Assembly (NCBI GenBank): GCA_944321895.1
Contig: CALUNA010000014.1
Location: 22,311-86,310, forward strand
Direction of reading: 5' to 3'
DNA: 64,000 nt
Origin: an uncultured Bacteroidales bacterium
GTDB lineage: Bacteria > Bacteroidota > Bacteroidia > Bacteroidales > Paludibacteraceae
Under the pieces are notes generated by a model. That model saw only the letters and a program-made list of their open reading frames with translations. It did no database searches and had not been told where the DNA came from. Shown piece after piece: positions 1 through 9,319 of this stretch (positions are counted from its first letter, which is position 1; the number at the start of each line of letters is the position of its first letter). The translations under genes were made by a program, and so were the position numbers.

Positions 1-1
1 T

Positions 2-1783
2 GGCTTGCCGGTAGCGGAAATAACTACGGAATCGAAGCCCCGTTGGCGGACGGCACATACGCTGGATTTTAAGTTGAAGCTCAAGGAACATAATATTGGT
101 GCGTTGCTTGGCTTTGAGGCCATGTCGGAAAAGGAGAGTTCGTTACAGAGTACGTCTCGCATGTTTCCTGTCGATATTTCGCCAGATGATGCCTTTGCAC
201 GGATGCAGTTTGGTTCGGCAGAATATACCGAGACTTATGATGAACCGGATACGCGTCTGGCTTCGTTCTTCGGGCGCGTCAATTATTCGTATGCAGACAA
301 ATACTTGATTACGGCAACCTTGCGTGCGGATGGTTCGACAAAGTTTGCCCCAGGTAACCGTTGGGGACTGTTTCCGAGTGTGGCAGGTGCCTGGCGCATG
401 TCGAACGAGGGTTTTATGAGCGGTGCCAATTGGTTGGATGATTTGAAAATACGTTTGAGTTACGGAGCTGCAGGAAATAACCGTATAGACAGTGACATGT
501 GGCGTCGCACGTATAAGGGAACTATTGATAAACCAGTTGTCGGCATAGGCAATGTGCCCAATTTGTACTATACTCAGTCATCTACAACCTTGGTTAATGA
601 AGATTTGCGTTGGGAAACGACCATAACGCGTGATGCAGGACTTGATTTTGCTCTGTTTAAGTCTCGGCTGACAGGAACCTTGGATGTATATTGGAACACT
701 ACCCGTGATTTGTTACTGAAGTCTATTATTCCTGAGCATACCGGATACAGTGAACAGCAGAAAAACATAGGCCAGACATCCAACCGTGGTATAGAACTGA
801 CACTGAATTCGGTAATTGTCCAACGGAACGATTTCTCCCTGTCAATGGGATTCAATATCAGCATGAACAGAAATCGGGTAGACAAACTGATAGATGACAA
901 TACTGTTTTTTACCGTAGCGGCTGGGCAGAAGGCTTGCGTGAGAGCGATGATTATATTCTGAAGGTAGGAGAGCCTATCGGATTGATTTACGGCTATGTA
1001 ACAGATGGCTTCTATACGGTAGACGACTACATTATAGAAGATGGCGTTTGGACATTGAAACCCGGGGTTGCCAATTCGCAAGGTATCACGGATTCACATT
1101 GGACGGTAAATATGGCGCCGGGAATGCCGAATCCGGGCAGTCTGAAGCTGAAGAAGACGACACCCTATGATCCGAATGACCCGGAATCGTGCAAAATTAC
1201 GGCAGATGACCGCCAGGTAATAGGAAACACGAATCCGAAACATACGGGGGGCTTCAACATAAATGCCAACTATAAGAATTTTGACCTCTCCCTGTTTTTT
1301 AACTGGTCATATGGCAACGATGTGTATAATGCCAATAAGATTTTGTTCACAACCCAGTGGAAAAAGAATTATTACAATATGCTCACTCTTGTGGACTCAG
1401 AGCATCGTTTCCGGCATATGAACGATCAGTTTGAACTGGTTACGGATCCTGATGAGTTGCGTGCGCTGAATCAGAATGCCACAATCTGGAGTCCGGCCAT
1501 GAAAGTTCCGGTCCTGCATTCGTGGGCAATAGAAGACGGTTCGTTTCTGCGTTTGAACAACGTTGTTCTGGGTTACTCTTTGCCCAAGAAAGTAATCAGC
1601 AAATTGCGGATGAGCCAGTTCCGGATATATGCCACCGTGAACAATGTGTTTGTTTTGACCAAATACACAGGTTTTGATCCGGAGGTAAATACACGAACGG
1701 AAACACCGCTGACTCCGGGAGTAGATTATTCGTCTTATCCGAAAGCGCGTTCATTTACAATCGGAACTAATATAAGTTTTTAA
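2..1783 (+). CDS. SusC/RagA-type TonB-dependent porter, C-terminal part
   Basis: C-terminal ~593 residues of a SusC-type outer-membrane porter that imports oligosaccharides using TonB energy. The frame is open to the left edge, so the signal peptide, carboxypeptidase-like domain and plug are outside the window; any internal TTG or ATG is not the true start. Seen directly: long runs of alternating aromatic and polar residues typical of barrel strands, the family-typical segment LRADGSTKFAPGNRWGLFPS around residues 110-130, and a C-terminus ending in GTNISF with an aromatic last residue. A SusD gene follows after 25 bp, the invariant pairing of the family. The enzymes downstream suggest a pectic ligand; the specificity itself cannot be read from the sequence. 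Confidence 0.95.
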   Translation, partial: GLPVAEITTESKPRWRTAHTLDFKLKLKEHNIGALLGFEAMSEKESSLQSTSRMFPVDISPDDAFARMQFGSAEYTETYDEPDTRLASFFGRVNYSYADKYLITATLRADGSTKFAPGNRWGLFPSVAGAWRMSNEGFMSGANWLDDLKIRLSYGAAGNNRIDSDMWRRTYKGTIDKPVVGIGNVPNLYYTQSSTTLVNEDLRWETTITRDAGLDFALFKSRLTGTLDVYWNTTRDLLLKSIIPEHTGYSEQQKNIGQTSNRGIELTLNSVIVQRNDFSLSMGFNISMNRNRVDKLIDDNTVFYRSGWAEGLRESDDYILKVGEPIGLIYGYVTDGFYTVDDYIIEDGVWTLKPGVANSQGITDSHWTVNMAPGMPNPGSLKLKKTTPYDPNDPESCKITADDRQVIGNTNPKHTGGFNINANYKNFDLSLFFNWSYGNDVYNANKILFTTQWKKNYYNMLTLVDSEHRFRHMNDQFELVTDPDELRALNQNATIWSPAMKVPVLHSWAIEDGSFLRLNNVVLGYSLPKKVISKLRMSQFRIYATVNNVFVLTKYTGFDPEVNTRTETPLTPGVDYSSYPKARSFTIGTNISF

Positions 1784-1808
1784 GTAAAATCCTTTTAATC
1801 AGAAAGAT

Positions 1809-3629
1809 ATGAAACGATATGGTAAAAAGACATTGTGTCTTCTGTTGATTGCCCTGCTGTACTCATGTGAAGATTTTCTTAGTACGGAGTCGCGTTCGAA
1901 ATTGACGGAGGAAACGATGTACAGTACGGAAGGTGACATGTACAGGGCAGTCCTGAATATATATTCGGCAATGAGTCGTGACAGAGTTTATGGGCGAAGC
2001 ATTCCAATGGTATTTAACTATAACAATGACATAGAATACGGACAGTGCAATGCAAATACGGACAATACACGCCGCGGAATATGGGATTATTCCATGACAT
2101 CGAATAATGAGGAACTGTTGGCATGGGGTGAAATTTATACTGCGATAAATTGTGCCAATGAGTGCATAGAAGGCATAGAGCAGAGTGATCTGTTCCGGCA
2201 GATGCCGACCGATGCCCCTTCGGTAGTCGGACAGCTTTACGGGGAGGCCAAAGCACTTCGTGCTTTGTTGTATCATGATTTGGTACGTTGCTGGGGTGAT
2301 GTTCCGTTTCCTACAAAAGGGACGCGTTATGATGATGACTTTTATTTGGGAGTGACAGACAGGGACACTATTTTGACCACGCTGATAAATGACTTGATTG
2401 AAGTGGAACCGTTCATGTTATATGCATCCCAATTGTCGGAATCGATAGAACGAATGAACAGGGGAGCCGTGCAGGGTTTGATAGCCAGAATATCGCTTAC
2501 GCGTGGTGGCTATTCCTTATATCCGGATTATAATGATCCCAGTTATCCAGGAGAAATGAGGCGCCCGGATGATTATATGAAATATTATGAAATAGCCAAC
2601 ACGTATGCGCGCAAACTCCGGGATTCACAGATGCATTCCTTGTTGTCGACGTTTGACCAGGTGTTTAAAAACGAATGCCAGGAACTTTATCCTGCCAACG
2701 ATGATGTGCTGTTTGAGATGCCCTTTGCCACATCGTACAACGGTTATGTGGGTGTAGTTGTGGGACATAAGATAGAGGGGAATACGAATATACCTTATGG
2801 TCGTTCTGATGGCTGGTATTATGCGACACTGCCTTATCATGCTTCGTTTGACTATAAGGACATCCGTCGTGACGTTACGTGTGTTCCCTACAAATGGGAA
2901 TGGAACAGCACGACAGGTCAAGTGGAGCAGGTTTTCACGGAGTGGAGAAGCATTTATATCGGAAAATGGAACAAGTTGTGGATGTCGGTTCAGCAAGGTG
3001 CCAATGTACAATACAATTCAGGCATAAACTGGCCGGTTATCCGCTATGCGGATGTCTTGTTGATGTTGGCAGAGACTGAAAACGAGTTGCATCAGGGTCC
3101 TACGCAAGATGCCAAGGATGCGCTGAAAACGGTGCGCAAGCGTGCTTTTGATGAATCATACTATTCGGAAAAGGTGGAGCAGTATGTGGAGGCTCTGAAT
3201 ACGTATGATTCATTTTTTGAAGCCATTGTGAATGAACGAGCTTGGGAATTCGGCGGCGAAAGTATCCGCAAATATGATTTGATACGTTGGAACCTGCTGC
3301 GTGACAAATTGATTGAAATGAAGGAAACGTTGGCCAACATGTATGACAACGCGGCATATCCGCAATATGTATATGTGAAAGTGCTTTCGGATGGTACGCT
3401 GGATATCCAGAACTTTGACAATTCTGTTTTGAAGGCGCCGGACGGTTATGAACGTAAAAACTGGTGCATAGGTGTATTGGATGGAAACGGTGACTTGAAT
3501 ACAACCTATGTGAAGAGTTTTAAGGATGAATATATCACAAAGGACCCGTTGGTATATATATTCCCCTTCTATAAAGATGTGGTGACTGACAGCCAGGGTA
3601 AATTGAAAAATTATTATGGTAGGAATTGA
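1809..3629 (+). CDS. SusD/RagB-family surface glycan-binding lipoprotein
   Basis: 606-residue SusD-family protein that caps the SusC porter and helps capture glycan at the cell surface. The N-terminus is a lipoprotein signal peptide with lipobox LYSC (lipidated Cys20), followed by the acidic stretch EDFLSTES common after the lipid anchor in SusD proteins. The mid-region has the TPR-like helical pattern (GEAKALRALLYHDLVRCWGD near residues 145-165), and the C-terminal part contains NERAWEFGGESIRKYDLIRW, a highly recognisable SusD signature. The length is within the usual 500-650 residues. It lies 25 bp after susC, and the next gene's start lies 11 bp after its stop, so one transcript is likely. 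Confidence 0.95.
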   Translation: MKRYGKKTLCLLLIALLYSCEDFLSTESRSKLTEETMYSTEGDMYRAVLNIYSAMSRDRVYGRSIPMVFNYNNDIEYGQCNANTDNTRRGIWDYSMTSNNEELLAWGEIYTAINCANECIEGIEQSDLFRQMPTDAPSVVGQLYGEAKALRALLYHDLVRCWGDVPFPTKGTRYDDDFYLGVTDRDTILTTLINDLIEVEPFMLYASQLSESIERMNRGAVQGLIARISLTRGGYSLYPDYNDPSYPGEMRRPDDYMKYYEIANTYARKLRDSQMHSLLSTFDQVFKNECQELYPANDDVLFEMPFATSYNGYVGVVVGHKIEGNTNIPYGRSDGWYYATLPYHASFDYKDIRRDVTCVPYKWEWNSTTGQVEQVFTEWRSIYIGKWNKLWMSVQQGANVQYNSGINWPVIRYADVLLMLAETENELHQGPTQDAKDALKTVRKRAFDESYYSEKVEQYVEALNTYDSFFEAIVNERAWEFGGESIRKYDLIRWNLLRDKLIEMKETLANMYDNAAYPQYVYVKVLSDGTLDIQNFDNSVLKAPDGYERKNWCIGVLDGNGDLNTTYVKSFKDEYITKDPLVYIFPFYKDVVTDSQGKLKNYYGRN

Positions 3630-3640
3630 TTTTATATGCT

Positions 3641-5356
3641 ATGAAAACATTTAGAAAACATGCATTGTTGCTGCTTGTTCTGAACTGTTTGTGCAGTTGT
3701 CAGGAACATGATGTGCAGAAACCGCGCCTGTTTAAGCCAACGGATTTGTCATTGTCGGTATCGTACAACATGATTGATGCGACGTGGGGGCGTACGGCAG
3801 GAGCTGACGGGTACAAATTGGAACTGGCTGTTGATTCAGCTTTTGAGGAGGTAACAAACACGGTTTATACGGACAACAATACTTTCTCTGTCAGGATACC
3901 GGATTTGCTGGAGAATCAGCTTTATTATGTGCGCTTATGCGGAGTGAGTTTGGATTCAACGCTGAATTCCAAATGGATTTATGCTTCGGCAACCACTCAG
4001 GCGGCCTATTCTATTTTTTATCCGGTAAACCAGGATTCCATTTCATATTCCAGTGTGGTTTTGACGTGGCGGGAATATGTGGAAGCAGACAGGATTCAGC
4101 TTCAGGAAACAGGTGAAGGAGAGACGCCTTTTGATGTGGAAGTCACGGAGAACGATGCAAAGCGGCAAAGAATGCAGGTGGAAGGATTGATGGCGGGAAA
4201 GACCTATAAGGCCATACTTTTTGCAGGAGAGATTTCTTATGGATATACCTTGTTTACGTTGCCTGTGATTCCGGATAACATACAGACCATCACCCTGGAA
4301 AACAAAGATAATCTGCAAACGATATTGGACAATGCCGTTGACGGGGCAACTATTTTGTTTGACGGAACGGGGCCGTATGATTATTCTAATACGGAAATAA
4401 TTGTCAGTAAGTCGGTCTCATTGATTGGTGAGCCTGGCCGTCCGAAACCGAAGCTGTATGTAAAAAGTATTCTGGTTGGCGGACAATCAGCCGCTTCGGA
4501 AATAGAGGTCGGTGATGTAATCCTGAAACACATTGATTTTTCAGGCTACAAACTGGCTAATGGTGTAGAGTTGAACACATCGGAGCCTAATGCCGCGTTG
4601 GTTTCTTGCTATCTGGAAGAAACACCGACTGTGAAAATCGGGAAAATAGCGCTGGAAGATTGTATTGTGAGAAATTACACGAACAGTTTTATTGAATTGA
4701 ACGACAAGTTGAAGGTTTCTGGCACAAAAGTCCGTATTGATGAAATCAACGTAAACAAATCAATCATATATGACATGGGACGTAACAAGACGAACTATCC
4801 ATCGTTTATCAGCATAACCAACAAAAACGACAAAAATGGATATTGCCGCAAATATGTTATTCGCAACAGTACATTCCATGATATGTTGCGCGGAATTATT
4901 GAGGCGCGTGTATTTGCTACGATTGATGGATATGTTGATCCGGAAATCACGGTTGAGAGTTGCACTTTTGACAGGATTGGCTTGAAACATATAAAAGATG
5001 GCGAATGGTGGGGAACCAATACGGAGGCAGTGAAAAATGTGTTTGATACGAAAACTTCCGATGTCGTTTCAAATATCCGGGTACAAGTTACAAATTGCAT
5101 TTGGGGTGAATTGTCAACCGACTGGTTGAGTGATAAGTTTGTACAAGGTATGACCTCGAACATTGTGGGAAGCTACATGTTGAGTTCGAGCAAGAAACAA
5201 ATAAGTTCCGGCACGACATTTTTTGAAACAGTTTCTGCAACTGCCGATGAACTGTTCCCCCGGCGTGCCGAGGGAGATTATTCGGTAGGACTTTCCGGGA
5301 ATGTGGCATCGGCAGGTGATCCGCGTTGGATTCAGACACAAGACGAAGGCATTTGA
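3641..5356 (+). CDS. Surface lipoprotein in SusE position (fibronectin-III plus beta-helix, DUF4957/DUF5123-like)
   Basis: 571-residue predicted outer-membrane lipoprotein. Start chosen at ATG 3641; an upstream TTG overlaps the susD stop and would spoil the signal peptide. The lipobox is LCSC (Cys20). Residues ~35-115 look like a fibronectin type III domain (ATWGRTAGADGYKLEL then YYVRLCGVS), perhaps followed by a second one. From ~residue 220 the chain has the repetitive short-strand pattern of a right-handed beta-helix (ENKDNLQTILDNAVDGATIL, then repeated strand-turn units). This matches the architecture of DUF4957/DUF5123 proteins found after SusD in pectin loci. The likely role is binding, or possibly cleaving, pectic glycan at the surface; no catalytic residues can be assigned. 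Confidence 0.8.
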   Translation: MKTFRKHALLLLVLNCLCSCQEHDVQKPRLFKPTDLSLSVSYNMIDATWGRTAGADGYKLELAVDSAFEEVTNTVYTDNNTFSVRIPDLLENQLYYVRLCGVSLDSTLNSKWIYASATTQAAYSIFYPVNQDSISYSSVVLTWREYVEADRIQLQETGEGETPFDVEVTENDAKRQRMQVEGLMAGKTYKAILFAGEISYGYTLFTLPVIPDNIQTITLENKDNLQTILDNAVDGATILFDGTGPYDYSNTEIIVSKSVSLIGEPGRPKPKLYVKSILVGGQSAASEIEVGDVILKHIDFSGYKLANGVELNTSEPNAALVSCYLEETPTVKIGKIALEDCIVRNYTNSFIELNDKLKVSGTKVRIDEINVNKSIIYDMGRNKTNYPSFISITNKNDKNGYCRKYVIRNSTFHDMLRGIIEARVFATIDGYVDPEITVESCTFDRIGLKHIKDGEWWGTNTEAVKNVFDTKTSDVVSNIRVQVTNCIWGELSTDWLSDKFVQGMTSNIVGSYMLSSSKKQISSGTTFFETVSATADELFPRRAEGDYSVGLSGNVASAGDPRWIQTQDEGI

Positions 5357-5380
5357 TTTTTTACGGTATAATAGTTATAT

Positions 5381-8300
5381 ATGAAGCGTTTTTGTTTGTT
5401 TCTAAGCGTACTGAATCTGTTTACGGTGTTTTCACATTCTCAGGAAAAGGCAGATATTCCATGGGAAGTATATCCCGTACGGGAAAAGACGGAGATATTG
5501 TCGCTGGACGGTAATTGGAAATTCAAATTCTTCAAAGGTCTGGAAGTCCCGGCTGAATATGCAGGATTTGAACTGCCGGATTTTGATGACACGGGTTGGG
5601 GTTACATGGAAGTGCCGGGCAACTGGGAAATAGCCGGTTATAAAGCCCCTGAATATGGTGGCGATCTGGAAGCATGTACAGGTTTGTACAGAAAAAAGTT
5701 CATAGTGGATACGGCATGGAAATCCAGACACGTATTTATCCGTTTTGATGGGGTCTTGTTTTCGTTGGATGTGTATGTGAACGGCGTTTATATTGGAGAA
5801 TGGGGAAGTGCATTCAACATGTGTCAGTTTGATGTCACTCCCTGGATTCGGTATGATGACGTCAATACGGTCGCAGTGAAAGTATCGACAAGGAGCAAAG
5901 GCTGGCGTTTTGATTTGAATGATGACTGGGCTTTGACAGGTATTTTCCGCTCCGTGGAAATGTTTTCTGTACCGGATCTGCATATTTGTGATGTTACTTT
6001 CCGAAGTTTCCTGCCGGATAGTGGCTTGCCACAGGCACGGTTGCAGTTTACTATAGACATGGCAAGTTATGAAAATGAAGTTCCGGATGCGGAAGTTCAG
6101 GTCTTGTTGTCCGATGATATGTCTCAAAATGTGCTTGCATGCAGCCAAAAAATACAGTTGCAGGACAACCGCGAACGAATTGTTTTTGAAAAGACATTGG
6201 ATAATCCGTTGTTGTGGACAGCGGAAACTCCGTATCTATACGGCTTGGAAGTTCGGATAGTACGCGGGACTGAAATCATACAGCGGATCAGAGAAAAAGT
6301 CGGAATACGCGAAGTTTCTGTCCTGAACAATGTATTGTGCCTGAACAACAAGCCCATAACCTTGCGAGGCGTATGTATGAATGAGATACATCCTCTTACA
6401 GGACGGGCAATGACGGAAAAACAGCTTTGGGAAGATTTGTTGTTGATGAAAAAAGCCAATGTGAATTATATCCGGACGGCACATTATCCGTTTCAACCGC
6501 GTTTTCATGAATTGTGTGACCAGTTGGGATTTTATGTGTTCTGTGAAGTTCCCTTTGGTTATGGTGACAGCAATCTGAACAATCCTGCATATCAGGATGA
6601 GCTATATAGGCGGGCGGAGGCAACTGTTTCACGTGACAAGAATCATCCTTCCATCATTGTTTGGACCGTCGGGAATGAGAATCCGTACACGCCGTTGGTT
6701 GAAAATACAGTGAGATATGTCAAGCAGAAAGATCCTACCCGTCCTCGTGCTTTGCCTATGGCTGGCGGTATTTTCCTGCAGAATGTGGATTCCTTGTCGG
6801 ATAATGTTTCGCTTTATACGTTTCATTATCAATCTACAAAAACCGTTGAGCGTATGGCTAAGTTGAATAGAAAGCCTATTGTGCTGACAGAGTATGCACA
6901 TTCGCTGGGTCTGGCTTTTGATGCATTGGAGTCGCAATACGACATGATGCGGAAATATGATAATATTGCTGGCGGGTCAGTGTGGACATGGGCAGACCAG
7001 GCCTTGTTGCGCAGCCGATCCGGGAAAGATTTTGAATTGGATACTTGTGTTCAGGGCGTATGGCTGGATTCAGTACGCTATTATGACAGTCATGCAGATC
7101 GTGGAACGGACGGAATTGTGTATGCAGATCGCTATCCGCAGGAAGATTACTGGTTGCTTCGAAAAGTCTATTCGCCGGTGTCCGTAGATATGGTGGGGAA
7201 ACATATGTGCCAGAATGATAGCGTTTCAGTAGAATTGCTTGTAAGCAACCATTACGATTTCATATCGTTGTCGGGACTGCAGTGCAAGTGGCAGCTGAAG
7301 GATTTTCAGACTGTGTTGCAAGCAGGTGTGATTGATTTGCATACACCTGCACGAGAAAGAGATACAGTGTGTATTGACTTTTCCGATATACCTGCTGACA
7401 GCCGTGACCTGCAGCTGGATGTTTCCATAGGCAACCCGCTCGGACAAGTCATGTATGAAACTGTGTTCCCGATACGTGAAATTGATGTGTACAAAGATTT
7501 CTTGGAAAAAATACCTGCTTCTAAACTACGTGTCAAGAAAGTAAAGAACGGTTATTCGGTGGCTGTGGGTAAGTTCCTGCTGACAGTGATGGATAATGGC
7601 AAGTTGAAAATCACGGATCCGGCTGGCCGTCTGCTTGTGGATTCTTATCTGTTGTTGCGGACGGGTCGGAAACCGACCCTGAATCAGGTTAATTTGGCTA
7701 CTCGTCGCAAAGATGTTTTTTATTGGAATCCCTATTTGTTGAAACCTGAAATCAGCATAGAACATATGGATTGTTCGCATGACACATGTTGCCTGATATT
7801 GAATGGCCGTTGGAGTCGTGCAGAAAAATCAGATGAATTTCTGGAGGGCAAAGTGATACTTTCGATAAGTGCGCAAGGTGTCGTTACATTTGATTATGAT
7901 TTAAGTCCGCATAACTTGACAGGTACTTTTCTGGAATGCGGGTTGTCATTGGAATTGGGGGCATTGCTCGATGTTTTCCACTGGCTGGGTATGGGACCTT
8001 TTACAACGACGCCCGGGAAATCAGCATATAACAAGCGTGGCATTTGGGCACTGCACAAGGATGATTTCCGCTTTGTCGGAAACAGGCAGGCAGAGTTGTG
8101 TCTTTTCTCTTCCAGTCTGGGCAGTGCCGGAATCGGATATGTGTCCACCATGCCGGATGTGTCTGTTGAGAATCTGAATGGAAATATCGTGTTTACGAAT
8201 AATGTGTATGTATCTGGCTATGGAACAAAACTGTCCCAGCCTACGGATGAAGTAAAAGCCCATGATGTGGAATCGGTGAAAGGCCGTTTTTCCTTGTTCA

Positions 8301-8395
8301 TGTATGAGGCGGGGAATGAACTGTTGGATACGATATTCCAACCTTTGGAGCCGGTTTTGCCTGAATTGCCTTTTTATAAGAGTTATGGACATTGA
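5381..8395 (+). CDS. GH2 beta-galactosidase-like glycoside hydrolase, exported
   Basis: 1004-residue glycoside hydrolase family 2 enzyme with the full LacZ layout. It has an N-terminal signal peptide (cleavage probably near HSQEK), a sugar-binding domain (SLDGNWKFKFFKG near residue 42), an immunoglobulin-like domain, a TIM barrel, and a C-terminal small-chain domain (FHWLGMGPFTTTPGKSAYNK near residue 868). In the barrel I place the acid/base at Glu433 (in IVWTVGNENP) and the nucleophile at Glu504 (in IVLTEYAHS); the 71-residue spacing resembles LacZ. The expected reaction is removal of terminal beta-galactose, probably from pectic side chains given the neighbours; beta-glucuronidase activity is less likely because the small-chain domain is present. 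It lies 24 bp after the upstream lipoprotein gene. Confidence 0.9.
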   Translation: MKRFCLFLSVLNLFTVFSHSQEKADIPWEVYPVREKTEILSLDGNWKFKFFKGLEVPAEYAGFELPDFDDTGWGYMEVPGNWEIAGYKAPEYGGDLEACTGLYRKKFIVDTAWKSRHVFIRFDGVLFSLDVYVNGVYIGEWGSAFNMCQFDVTPWIRYDDVNTVAVKVSTRSKGWRFDLNDDWALTGIFRSVEMFSVPDLHICDVTFRSFLPDSGLPQARLQFTIDMASYENEVPDAEVQVLLSDDMSQNVLACSQKIQLQDNRERIVFEKTLDNPLLWTAETPYLYGLEVRIVRGTEIIQRIREKVGIREVSVLNNVLCLNNKPITLRGVCMNEIHPLTGRAMTEKQLWEDLLLMKKANVNYIRTAHYPFQPRFHELCDQLGFYVFCEVPFGYGDSNLNNPAYQDELYRRAEATVSRDKNHPSIIVWTVGNENPYTPLVENTVRYVKQKDPTRPRALPMAGGIFLQNVDSLSDNVSLYTFHYQSTKTVERMAKLNRKPIVLTEYAHSLGLAFDALESQYDMMRKYDNIAGGSVWTWADQALLRSRSGKDFELDTCVQGVWLDSVRYYDSHADRGTDGIVYADRYPQEDYWLLRKVYSPVSVDMVGKHMCQNDSVSVELLVSNHYDFISLSGLQCKWQLKDFQTVLQAGVIDLHTPARERDTVCIDFSDIPADSRDLQLDVSIGNPLGQVMYETVFPIREIDVYKDFLEKIPASKLRVKKVKNGYSVAVGKFLLTVMDNGKLKITDPAGRLLVDSYLLLRTGRKPTLNQVNLATRRKDVFYWNPYLLKPEISIEHMDCSHDTCCLILNGRWSRAEKSDEFLEGKVILSISAQGVVTFDYDLSPHNLTGTFLECGLSLELGALLDVFHWLGMGPFTTTPGKSAYNKRGIWALHKDDFRFVGNRQAELCLFSSSLGSAGIGYVSTMPDVSVENLNGNIVFTNNVYVSGYGTKLSQPTDEVKAHDVESVKGRFSLFMYEAGNELLDTIFQPLEPVLPELPFYKSYGH

Positions 8396-8419
8396 CAAAT
8401 TTTCAAATCAAATACGGAA

Positions 8420-9319
8420 ATGTGGATTATAAAGAAAATGATATTGTTGTTTGCCAGTCTGATGTGTCTGGTTGCTGTAGCTGCACAAAATCAGCCGAAT
8501 AAGTATGGTGTTGTCGTGCCGGAAAACTATATCAGCAAGCTGGATGTGGTTTATGCCCGCGAGTCGGGTTGGACAGGTAAAATGGATTTGTATATTCCAA
8601 AGTCATCGGCAAAACCGGTTCCAGTTGTGATTAATATCCACGGAGGTGGTTGGGCACGGAACAGCAAAGAAAAGGAACGGGGGTTTGGAAGTCTTTTCAA
8701 ACATAATGTGGCTGTGGCCAATATGTCTTATCGTCTGACAGGTACGGCTACCGCGCCGGCAGCCGTAGAAGATGTCAGAAGCGTGCTAACGTACCTTGTC
8801 CGGCATGCGCACCGGCTCAATATAGATCCGGACAAAATCATATTAATGGGCTCTTCGGCGGGCGGACATTTGGCTTTGATGGGCGGTTATCTGCAAAATA
8901 ACAACATATACGACCGGAATAAAAGATGCTTGCGGAATCTGAATGTCGCTGCTGTCATAGATAAATGCGGGGTTGCCGATATGGTGGCTTTCACTGTTGG
9001 CGGAATGTATTATAAATCGGCAGTCCGCTGGCTTGGCGAACGAATTAATGATATTGAATTTATCGAAACGGTGTCTCCGATGACTTATGTGAATGCCCAT
9101 ACGCCGCCAACATTGATGTTGCATGGCGACAGGGATGATGTTGTCCCTTATCAGCAGTCTCAGGACTTGAAGGCGGCATTGGATGACAATCATGTCTACA
9201 ATCGTCTGGTTACCTTGCACGGTGCAGGGCACAGTGGACATGATCAGGCTACCAAAGCACGAATGAGGGATGAAATAATACGTTTTCTGACAGATTTACA
9301 GTTGATAGATCATGAATAG
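8420..9319 (+). CDS. Exported alpha/beta-hydrolase esterase (BD-FAE-like)
   Basis: 299-residue secreted alpha/beta hydrolase, probably a carbohydrate esterase removing acetyl or other acyl groups. Signal peptide at the N-terminus (hydrophobic MILLFASLMCLVAVAA, then Gln). Hallmarks: oxyanion-hole motif HGGGW (residues 74-78), nucleophile elbow GSSAG with Ser146, acid Asp239 in HGDRDDVVP, and His271 in GAGHSGH. An alternative start at the ATG seven codons in would still leave a signal peptide. It sits between the GH2 and GH28 genes and overlaps the latter by 8 bp, so it is part of the same operon. The family alone does not fix the substrate; pectin acetyl esters are the inference from context. 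Confidence 0.88.
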   Translation: MWIIKKMILLFASLMCLVAVAAQNQPNKYGVVVPENYISKLDVVYARESGWTGKMDLYIPKSSAKPVPVVINIHGGGWARNSKEKERGFGSLFKHNVAVANMSYRLTGTATAPAAVEDVRSVLTYLVRHAHRLNIDPDKIILMGSSAGGHLALMGGYLQNNNIYDRNKRCLRNLNVAAVIDKCGVADMVAFTVGGMYYKSAVRWLGERINDIEFIETVSPMTYVNAHTPPTLMLHGDRDDVVPYQQSQDLKAALDDNHVYNRLVTLHGAGHSGHDQATKARMRDEIIRFLTDLQLIDHE